Shown: one piece after another, positions 1 through 6,125 of the stretch
Layout of the letters: every line of letters begins with the position of its first letter
Numbering within the stretch: the stretch's first letter is position 1
NCBI GenBank assembly: GCA_005798205.1
Contig: SYKJ01000103.1
Coordinates: forward strand, 1-10,198
DNA: 10,198 bases
Direction: 5' to 3'
Source: Bacteroidota bacterium
Lineage (GTDB): Bacteria; Bacteroidota; Bacteroidia; Flavobacteriales; Crocinitomicaceae
Program-made: the position numbers and the translations under genes
The notes under the pieces: generated by a model
What the model was told of the DNA's origin: nothing
Databases searched by the model: none
What the model saw: only the letters and a program-made list of their open reading frames with translations

Positions 1-432
1 GAGGAAACTAAAAAACAGGCTATTCAATTAAAGGATTATCCAAAACTTAAGCGTGGCGAAAATGTAATTTTAGAAAATGGAGAAATTATCGACTTCAAAA
101 GCTGTGTTTTTGATCCAAAAAAACCGCTTTCCTATGCCTATTGCTCCGATACCTACCCAAGTGCAAAATACATAAATTCGATTCGTAAAGCAGACCTTCT
201 TTACCATGAGGCAACATTTACGGAAGAACATGCAGGTCGTGCAAAGTTAACACTCCACAGTACTGCGCAACAAGCCGCGGAGATAGCACAAAAAGCAAAT
301 GTCAAAAATCTCATTATCGGTCACTTTTCCTCTCGTTATGAAAATGGGGAAGAACATTTACGCGAAGCAAAAAAAATATTTGATAATACAAGTGTTGCGG
401 AGGATGGAATTGTAATTGATTTGACATTGTAA
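1..432 (+). CDS. rnz: Ribonuclease Z, C-terminal part (5' end outside window)
   Basis: The first 143 codons are open from the window edge to a TAA at 430-432. They encode the C-terminal half of a zinc-dependent tRNA 3'-processing endonuclease of the metallo-beta-lactamase superfamily, which removes 3' trailers from tRNA precursors in the cytoplasm. The family signatures are in order: YCSDT, whose Asp is a metal ligand in RNase Z; LLYHEATF; HST followed by QAAEIA, where the His is the proposed catalytic helper in characterised RNase Z; and GHFSSRY, with the last metal-binding His. The full protein is normally about 300 residues, so roughly half is missing here because the window starts inside it. 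The stop lies 21 bases before the next gene on the same strand, so read-through transcription into the HMGR fusion gene is possible. Identification is secure. Its link to the lipid genes downstream is probably only positional. Confidence 0.93.
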   Translation, partial: EETKKQAIQLKDYPKLKRGENVILENGEIIDFKSCVFDPKKPLSYAYCSDTYPSAKYINSIRKADLLYHEATFTEEHAGRAKLTLHSTAQQAAEIAQKANVKNLIIGHFSSRYENGEEHLREAKKIFDNTSVAEDGIVIDLTL

Positions 433-453
433 AAAATCTTGAAATCAATTTAA

Positions 454-2847
454 TTGAAGAAAAAATTATATTTTAGCATTCTTTTAAAAAAATTGAGTAA
501 AATTCCTATAATTCCTGGACGAGGTCTAACGACAAAAACTGCTACAGACTTGAGATTAGACTTTCTAAAATCGGAAAATCTTAAACTCGAAGCTATTGAA
601 GAACATCATCTAGATATTAAATCTATTCAAAACAACATAGAATCATTTATTGGGAGCATTGAAATACCAATAGGAATAGTAGGGCCCATAGTTTTCAATG
701 ATAATGATTCAAAAGAATTTGTTTATGCCCCAGTTGGTACATTAGAGGGCGCATTGGTTTATAGTATGAATCGTGGGGCAAAAGTTATTGCGTTAAGCAA
801 TGGTTTTACAGCAAAAATTCATTGGCAATATATGGTTAGAACTCCCATTATATTATTAGAAAATCTTAATTATGCACAAGCAATAATAAATTGGATAAAT
901 TCCCATTTTTCGGAAATTAAAGACGTAGCACAAGGATATTCCAACCATGCAAATTTATTACGCATAGAAACAGATTTAATTGATTTTTCTATCAACATAA
1001 AATTTATCTATAATACTGGTGATGCAGCAGGGCAAAATATGACTACCACTTGCACATGGCATGCTTTACTATTTATTGTAAATTCCATAAAACAGGAGTT
1101 TCCTGATACTATTTTTGATTACATCATAGAAGGAAATGCAGCTTCAGACAAAAAAATAGCATTGCAAAATATTGAAAAAGGTAGAGGAATTCGCGTAAGT
1201 GCTGAATGTAACATATCACGACAGGTAATTAAAGATGTATTAAGAACAACACCAGAGAAAATCTTAAAATTTTATTTGGCTTCGAAAAAAAATTCTGACA
1301 GCGTTGGAATGATAAGTTATAATGTTAATGTTGCAAATGCTATTGCTGCTATTTTTGTAGCAACTGGCCAGGACTTGGCGTCAATTCATGAATCTAGTTC
1401 TGGAATTTTACATTTTGAGCCCTTAGGAAATGAGTTAATACCTGATGGAATTCGAATAGCCCTCACTTTACCTAATCTAGTAATTGGTACAGTTGGCGGC
1501 GGCACAAATTTAAAAAAACAATCAGAAGCTTTGCAAATCATGGATTGTTTGGGGTCTGGAAAAGTTGAAAGATTTGCAAAATTAATTGCAGGTTTTTCAA
1601 TGGGTCTGGAATTTTCAACCTTTTCGGCTGTCATAAGCGGAGAATTTGCTAAATCACATGAAAAATTAGGCCGCAACAAACCTGTTTCATGGTTACTAAA
1701 ATCAGAAATTTCACCTGCCTTCCTCAATACTCATTTGCTAGAGTTAAATCCTGAATGGCAGATAAAAGAACTTTTTTGGTGTAATGATAACACTTTGGAT
1801 AATGGGATAATTACCAACATTACCAGTAGAATTACAAATAAATTAATAGGGTTTTTACCTTTAAGATTAGAGTTAAAAAATGGTGCTATAAAACCATTAT
1901 TAATTAAATCTAAGGCCAAAGATATTGAGTGCTTAAAAGGATTTCATATGATTTTAGCATCAGTTGATCCATTACTTTCTGATTTGATTAACAAACAACA
2001 AAAAGAAATAGAATTTTATAAATGTCACGAAAAAGAATTATTTATATACGAACATCTTCAAAAAAAGGGTTTTCTAGCAATGCCGATTTTCTTTGGAAAG
2101 CATATAAATGCAGAAAGAGAAATATATTTATTGTTAATGGAGTGGATTTGCGATAATGAAATTCAGCTAATAAACAGTGAAAACAATCCTGAAAAATGGA
2201 CTGAGGAATGGATTAACTCAAGCTTAACCGAAATTCATGCAGCCCATAGTATGCTAGAATCATTACCAATAGAACACCCTGAACTTCTGAGTACTTTTCA
2301 ACCATGGAAATCTATTGATTTATATGAAAAGCTTGTTGATATTCTAATAGATGTTTGCGCTATTGATTCTCAATTAGAAGTCCTCAAAAACATAAAAGTA
2401 AGTCTGCTAAATATAGAAGAAGATTACAAAAAAATTAAATGGCCACGAACACCTATTCACAACGATTTTAACCCTAGAAATATACTAATTCGATCCAATA
2501 ATATGCCCTGTATTTTTGATTGGGAATTAGCTATGATTGATTTTCCACAGCGAGATATTATTGAATTTTTAAGTTTTGTACTTCCTAAGGATTTTAAAGC
2601 CGAGTCTTTAATTAATTATTTACGTAATCACTATAATAGCATCGTTTTGAGAAAAGGGCCAGGTTATAATTTAAAATTCAAAGATTATTTAATAGCTGCA
2701 GAAATGTCAGTGAGAACCTATATCTGTTGTCGAATATCATTTTATGAAGTTTCTGGAATTATAGCTAAATATGATTTTTCTGAGCGTATTTTAAGAGTTG
2801 CAGTAAGAATTCAAAAAGTTATTATCACAGAGCTAAAAAATTTATAA
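454..2847 (+). CDS. HMG-CoA reductase fused to an APH/choline-kinase-fold kinase
   Basis: Residues ~15-415 are a class I-like 3-hydroxy-3-methylglutaryl-CoA reductase, the NADPH-dependent enzyme making mevalonate. Visible signatures are IPIGIVGP (71-78), GTLEGAL (95-101), TGDAAGQNM (188-196, the DAMGMN-type cofactor motif), EGNAASDKK (226-234), GQD (305-307), GTVGGGT (345-351) and KSH (400-402). All four catalytic residues known from class I enzymes have counterparts: E98, K233, D307 and H402. Residues ~460-797 form a kinase of the aminoglycoside phosphotransferase/choline kinase fold: a candidate ATP-binding lysine at K485, the catalytic-loop signature HNDFNPRN (H669, D671, N676) and a metal-binding FDWE (D689). 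Both halves look intact. The start is TTG at 454, directly after an in-frame TAA at 451-453; no ATG occurs before residue 105. A TTG at 493 (residue 14) is an alternative. The gene sits 21 bases after rnz and 9 bases before the CarS-like gene, suggesting co-transcription with the next two genes. The kinase substrate is unknown; mevalonate, a polyprenol or a head-group alcohol are guesses. Confidence 0.9.
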   Translation: MKKKLYFSILLKKLSKIPIIPGRGLTTKTATDLRLDFLKSENLKLEAIEEHHLDIKSIQNNIESFIGSIEIPIGIVGPIVFNDNDSKEFVYAPVGTLEGALVYSMNRGAKVIALSNGFTAKIHWQYMVRTPIILLENLNYAQAIINWINSHFSEIKDVAQGYSNHANLLRIETDLIDFSINIKFIYNTGDAAGQNMTTTCTWHALLFIVNSIKQEFPDTIFDYIIEGNAASDKKIALQNIEKGRGIRVSAECNISRQVIKDVLRTTPEKILKFYLASKKNSDSVGMISYNVNVANAIAAIFVATGQDLASIHESSSGILHFEPLGNELIPDGIRIALTLPNLVIGTVGGGTNLKKQSEALQIMDCLGSGKVERFAKLIAGFSMGLEFSTFSAVISGEFAKSHEKLGRNKPVSWLLKSEISPAFLNTHLLELNPEWQIKELFWCNDNTLDNGIITNITSRITNKLIGFLPLRLELKNGAIKPLLIKSKAKDIECLKGFHMILASVDPLLSDLINKQQKEIEFYKCHEKELFIYEHLQKKGFLAMPIFFGKHINAEREIYLLLMEWICDNEIQLINSENNPEKWTEEWINSSLTEIHAAHSMLESLPIEHPELLSTFQPWKSIDLYEKLVDILIDVCAIDSQLEVLKNIKVSLLNIEEDYKKIKWPRTPIHNDFNPRNILIRSNNMPCIFDWELAMIDFPQRDIIEFLSFVLPKDFKAESLINYLRNHYNSIVLRKGPGYNLKFKDYLIAAEMSVRTYICCRISFYEVSGIIAKYDFSERILRVAVRIQKVIITELKNL

Positions 2848-2856
2848 GAATTTTAT

Positions 2857-3441
2857 ATGTTTAATATTGATTCTTTTCAAAATATTTTTCTTTGGGGTGC
2901 GATAATTCCTTTAATTCTTAGTAACATTTTGCATATGCTTGTGGTGAAGAAAAATTATCTCAATTTTTTGAATTTCCCTATTCACGAAAAATGGTTTGGT
3001 GAAAATAAAACATACCGTGGATTTTTGATAGTCCCATTATTAAATGGTCTGCTATTTATGATTTTAAATTGGCCAGGGGGTTTATTAAGATCTACCTCAA
3101 CCCAAAATTTTTCAATTCAAAATTCTTTACTCAATCTTGACTCCATTTATGTACTTTTTCTGATAGGATTCATTTTTGGAATATTTTATGTAAGTTTTGA
3201 ATTGCCAAATTCATTAATTAAAAGGAGCTTAGGTATTAAAGCAGGTGAAAGTAGTAAAAGAGGACAACTATTTTTTAAAGCACTTGATAAAACTGATTCA
3301 GCATTTGGCTTAAGTTTATTTTTTGGCTATTTAAATAATTTTAATCTACAGCTTATGCTAACTTTCTTCGTAATTGCAGTATTTTTACATGTTATACTAT
3401 CACTTTTATTGGTGGCATTGAAAATCAAAAAGAAATTTTAA
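2857..3441 (+). CDS. CDP-archaeol synthase (CarS)-like membrane cytidylyltransferase
   Basis: This 194-residue polytopic membrane protein resembles CarS (formerly DUF46). In archaea that enzyme uses CTP to activate unsaturated archaetidic acid before head-group attachment, and it is related to bacterial CdsA. The sequence shows GENKTYRGF (48-56), matching the family's G-x-N-K-T-W-x-G-F region, then ELPNSLIKRSLGIKAGE (115-131) and LDKTDS (143-148), matching the conserved PNSFIKRRLGIKPG and LDxxDS regions of CarS/CDP-diglyceride synthetases that bind CTP and metal. About five hydrophobic stretches surround these motifs, and the length is close to that of archaeal CarS. The ATG at 2857 lies 9 bases after the HMGR fusion and the stop lies 11 bases before the CDP-alcohol phosphatidyltransferase, the enzyme class that would consume a CDP-activated lipid. 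Whether the substrate is an ether-linked isoprenoid glycerol phosphate or another lipid phosphate is not shown. Family assignment is good; exact activity is inferred. Confidence 0.78.
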   Translation: MFNIDSFQNIFLWGAIIPLILSNILHMLVVKKNYLNFLNFPIHEKWFGENKTYRGFLIVPLLNGLLFMILNWPGGLLRSTSTQNFSIQNSLLNLDSIYVLFLIGFIFGIFYVSFELPNSLIKRSLGIKAGESSKRGQLFFKALDKTDSAFGLSLFFGYLNNFNLQLMLTFFVIAVFLHVILSLLLVALKIKKKF

Positions 3442-3452
3442 ATGACGCGCAG

Positions 3453-4046
3453 ATGACAATATCATCAAAACCAAAAGAAAATCGCTGGAATCTGCCGAAC
3501 TTAATCAGTTTATATCGACTAGTATCTTTTCCCTTTCTTCTTTATTTAATTTATATTGAGAATGAATCCTTATTTGCTCTTTTGCTTTGTATAAACTTGA
3601 TTAGCGATATCATAGATGGCTTGATTGCAAGAACTTTTAAATTACAAACAGAATTTGGAGCCCGTTTAGACTCACTCGCTGATTGGGGCACTTATATTCT
3701 AGCATTTCTGGGAATTTATCAATTCAAAATGGAAGAACACCAAGCTGATTTTTGGCTACTATATGTCTTTATTGGATTAATAATTTTTTATAATATATTT
3801 TCATTTATTAAATTTCGACGCTTACCAAGTTTACATATGTTTAGCGCAAAAATAGGTGGGTATTTACAAGGAATATATTTCTTTAGCCTTTTTGCCTTTG
3901 GATTCTACCCTCCCATATTTTACCTAGCCATGATATGGGGTTGGGTAAGTAGTATAGAAGAAATAATTATCCTGATTTATTTGAAAAAGTTGCGTTCGAA
4001 TGTTAAAGGATTATATTGGGTCTTAAAGTCTGGTCAACGTCAATAA
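3453..4046 (+). CDS. CDP-alcohol phosphatidyltransferase
   Basis: A 197-residue membrane enzyme of the CDP-OH phosphatidyltransferase family, which joins a CDP-activated lipid to a polar alcohol (serine, inositol phosphate, glycerol phosphate and similar) with release of CMP. The full signature is present near the N-terminus with exact family spacing, D-x2-D-G-x2-A-R-x8-G-x3-D-x3-D, at D52, D55, G56, A59, R60, G69, D73 and D77. The four aspartates bind the two metals and supply the catalytic base. Several hydrophobic helices follow, and the length is typical. The ATG at 3453 is chosen because an earlier ATG at 3442 is in another frame and stops after four codons. It is the third gene of the HMGR/CarS-like run, so its lipid donor is plausibly the product of the preceding gene. 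The acceptor alcohol cannot be read from the sequence. The 3' end overlaps by 7 bases with the convergent methyltransferase gene. Confidence 0.88.
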   Translation: MTISSKPKENRWNLPNLISLYRLVSFPFLLYLIYIENESLFALLLCINLISDIIDGLIARTFKLQTEFGARLDSLADWGTYILAFLGIYQFKMEEHQADFWLLYVFIGLIIFYNIFSFIKFRRLPSLHMFSAKIGGYLQGIYFFSLFAFGFYPPIFYLAMIWGWVSSIEEIIILIYLKKLRSNVKGLYWVLKSGQRQ

Positions 4047-4615
4047 ATACCGGGGAATAATTTCCAGGTTTTTGTTTTGTATTCAAGATAAGCCTCTCCA
4101 AAATGGGACTCTAACACTTCTTCTTCTACTAATATTCTTGAGTAAGTGGAAAACCATACAGCACTGATAATTATAACAATACATAAAATGCTGTGAAACG
4201 ATAATGCATAGCCAAGACCATAAATATACATTCCGGTATAACTCGGATGTCTGACCCATTTATATAGTCCATCTTTTTTTAATTTATGATCTTTCAAAAT
4301 ACTCACTTTAACTGTAAAAGCTCTCTTGAGACTCAAAATAGCTCCCCATCTCAAAGCCATTCCCAAGATAAAAAGAATTGCAGAAATACAATCCAACCAA
4401 AATAAATTCGAAGAGTCCCAGGAAAATTTCCAAGGATCGATCCACGCAACTAAAAATGCCACAATAACTGATCCGGGCATTAGAATTCTAAATATCAAAA
4501 TAGTTTTATCGTCTTTTACAAATTGTAGGTCTTTCTCCTTGGCATTTTTTAAAATGTTTGCGGTAATTCCTGATAAGGCGACTATCAAAAACATGAAAAT
4601 AGATAACCAGCCCAT
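4040..4615 (-). CDS. ICMT/PEMT-family membrane methyltransferase
   Basis: A 191-residue integral membrane protein of the isoprenylcysteine carboxyl methyltransferase / phospholipid methyltransferase superfamily, which uses S-adenosylmethionine to methylate lipids or lipid-linked groups at the membrane. The C-terminal half carries the hallmark SAM-binding signature: GLYKWVRHPSYTG (116-128), then RILVEEE (160-166), FGEAYLEY and a terminal FPGIY. The N-terminal half is made of hydrophobic helices, beginning right after the start. The ATG at 4615 (reverse strand) follows the desaturase gene by 22 bases, so the two are probably one transcript. The 3' end overlaps the convergent CDP-alcohol phosphatidyltransferase gene by 7 bases. 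Bacterial members rarely have a proven substrate, so the true acceptor could be a phospholipid head group, an isoprenoid or something else. Because it runs opposite to the HMGR/CarS genes, a role with them is only suggested by proximity. Confidence 0.82.
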   Translation of the reverse strand: MGWLSIFMFLIVALSGITANILKNAKEKDLQFVKDDKTILIFRILMPGSVIVAFLVAWIDPWKFSWDSSNLFWLDCISAILFILGMALRWGAILSLKRAFTVKVSILKDHKLKKDGLYKWVRHPSYTGMYIYGLGYALSFHSILCIVIIISAVWFSTYSRILVEEEVLESHFGEAYLEYKTKTWKLFPGIY

Positions 4616-4637
4616 AATTTTAATTAAACTTATGAAT

Positions 4638-5528
4638 TTAAGATTTTACTTTTGTTTGGCTTTGGGAATCAGCTACAAAATGTTTAAATTGAGGGTCAAA
4701 CAATACGCCTCTAATAGCTCGGTAAACAGAAGTAGTTTTGGGTTTTTTCAACAAACCAATCCATAGAGTCAGCCAAGATAGTTGGGGGGCTTTATGGTGA
4801 ACATCATGATTTCCTATTCCCATTCCCAGTGGAAACCAAAATGTATTACTCTCATGTTCGTTATTATATCCAAGATGCTCGCACCAATGCCTTAAGATAC
4901 TAAAAACATTCATCATAAATAAACTTAAAATCAAAAACAGAAAATTCGGTTTGACTAGAAAAATAATTCCAATCGAAATGGCCGATGCCCAAACCATGTT
5001 GATGTAATTTATCTGAGGAGATTTAACTTGCTTCTTTTTTTTTGCCAGGCTTCCTTGTTGAGAAATGATTAAATACAACGTAAATAACAAAGGAATCAAA
5101 TTACACATTAAATAAAAATAACGATGATTTGTATACAAATGCTTTTTCACATCTGGCCACAGTGGATCAATTTCTGTATTAGTATTTGCGTGGTGAACAA
5201 GATGAAATTTTCTGAATGCTTCGGCATAAAAAGGTAAGAGCATGAGGCCCGAACCAAAATTCATGATTATTCGGTCGTATTTCGTTCTTGTAATTGATTT
5301 ATGAGCGCCATCATGCACAACAACAATGAAGAAAGCATGACTAATCATTCCTGAGAATAGAACTACCCAATAATGTCCTTCTGAAAATAAATTCATCAAT
5401 TGTCCGAGAGCTAAATACAAGCAAAAAGCAACGATTAAAGTCATCAATGGTATGAACCAACTGATTTTACGCAATTTACGTTCAATTTGAATTTCATATT
5501 CGTGACCAAGTGCATTTTCAGAAACCAT
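4638..5528 (-). CDS. Fatty-acid-desaturase-family membrane di-iron enzyme
   Basis: A 296-residue membrane di-iron oxygenase of the fatty acid desaturase superfamily. The histidine boxes are all present: HDGAH (H72, H76), HLVHH (H109, H112, H113) and HDVHH (H241, H244, H245), with extra histidines at H214 and H218 in HWCEHLG. Two pairs of hydrophobic stretches lie before and between the boxes, as expected for this fold. Such enzymes use molecular oxygen and reduced electron carriers to desaturate or hydroxylate acyl chains, sphingolipid-type lipids or carotenoids. The AFRKFHLVHHANTNTEIDP region also fits carotenoid hydroxylase/ketolase relatives, so an acyl-lipid desaturase and a carotenoid-modifying enzyme are both possible. 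The ATG at 5528 follows a promoter-like box. It is the first gene of a pair with the methyltransferase 22 bases downstream and is divergent from the unknown gene at 5591. Confidence 0.85.
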   Translation of the reverse strand: MVSENALGHEYEIQIERKLRKISWFIPLMTLIVAFCLYLALGQLMNLFSEGHYWVVLFSGMISHAFFIVVVHDGAHKSITRTKYDRIIMNFGSGLMLLPFYAEAFRKFHLVHHANTNTEIDPLWPDVKKHLYTNHRYFYLMCNLIPLLFTLYLIISQQGSLAKKKKQVKSPQINYINMVWASAISIGIIFLVKPNFLFLILSLFMMNVFSILRHWCEHLGYNNEHESNTFWFPLGMGIGNHDVHHKAPQLSWLTLWIGLLKKPKTTSVYRAIRGVLFDPQFKHFVADSQSQTKVKS

Positions 5529-5550
5529 GAGGTTATTTGAAGTGTTTAAG

Positions 5551-5558
5551 CAAAAATA
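5551..5558 (-). promoter_or_regulatory. Candidate Bacteroidota -7 box upstream of the desaturase gene
   Basis: On the reverse strand this reads TATTTTTG, an exact match to the Bacteroidota -7 consensus TAnnTTTG, with 22 bases between its end and the desaturase start codon. I could not find a convincing -33 TTG element at the usual distance upstream, so this is a half-supported promoter. Confidence 0.4.
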
Positions 5559-5590
5559 AGCATTTACATAAATTTATTTACTTTTATTAT

Positions 5591-6112
5591 ATGATTTATG
5601 TTCGAATTTTTCATGGTTCGTTCGCTAAGCTATTTAGCGGAGACAAATACCGTGAACTTGGAGGTTTATTTGGCGGTCATGTTGCCGTACAAGTGGATGA
5701 TCGTGTTTATGGTTTTTACTATGCGGATAGAGCGAAAATTCACATTTTTCCGAATACAAAAAATAAAAGTTCCATCTTTCAAAATCAATCCCTTGAGGAA
5801 TGGAATGACATTGTGAAGTTTAAAAAAGAAACAATCATTTCAATTCCTGCAACAGACGAGGAAAAACAAGAAATTAAAGCGTTTTATGAACGAAATGTAG
5901 CCAATCCTGAATGGGATTATTCCTTCTGGGAAGAGCGATGTGCATCTAGTTGTTTTCGATTATTGGTAAAATACCACAAAGTTTCTCCAGGCTCTAGATT
6001 TTTGAAAGCCTTTTTTCCAGGACAGTTGATTCATACATTAAAACGTGAAGCAAAAAAAAGAGGTTATGCGGTAAAAGTCAAACAAGGCGATTCACGCAGG
6101 ATTTGGCTTTAA
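5591..6112 (+). CDS. Unknown protein, possible permuted papain-like (LRAT/YiiX-type) fold
   Basis: A 173-residue protein that I do not recognise as a named family. I prefer the ATG at 5591. The frame extends upstream to a TTG at 5537, but that would put the start within 9 bases of the divergent desaturase gene and add 18 residues with no visible conserved motif. Near the N-terminus, GGLFGGHVAVQ (H30) is followed by a short beta-like segment and VYGFYY; further on, RCASSCFRLL contains C117 and C121. A His in a GGHV setting followed much later by a Cys at the start of a helix is the order seen in circularly permuted NlpC/P60 proteins such as LRAT and YiiX relatives, which are lipid acyltransferases or amidase-like hydrolases. 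That match rests on pattern alone. The C-terminus is basic. There is no signal peptide or clear membrane helix with the ATG start. It ends 13 bases before the convergent dikinase gene. Confidence 0.6.
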   Translation: MIYVRIFHGSFAKLFSGDKYRELGGLFGGHVAVQVDDRVYGFYYADRAKIHIFPNTKNKSSIFQNQSLEEWNDIVKFKKETIISIPATDEEKQEIKAFYERNVANPEWDYSFWEERCASSCFRLLVKYHKVSPGSRFLKAFFPGQLIHTLKREAKKRGYAVKVKQGDSRRIWL

Positions 6113-6125
6113 GAAAGTGCAGGAA

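Noticed and set aside
1386..1919. Two short reverse-strand open frames inside the HMGR fusion gene
   Set aside because: They lie antisense to well-conserved coding sequence (HMGR active-site region and linker) and show no recognisable protein features.
4047..4066. Weak inverted repeat (GGAA-TAAT-TTCC) as a terminator between convergent genes
   Set aside because: The stem is only four base pairs, has no T-run, and lies within the methyltransferase coding sequence.
4326..4766. Forward-strand open frame spanning the methyltransferase start and the desaturase 3' end
   Set aside because: It is antisense to two clear genes and its translation has no family features; base composition explains it.
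5537..5590. Upstream extension of the unknown gene to a TTG at 5537
   Set aside because: It would occupy nearly the whole divergent promoter gap and overlap the desaturase -7 box; the ATG at 5591 keeps all conserved-looking sequence.
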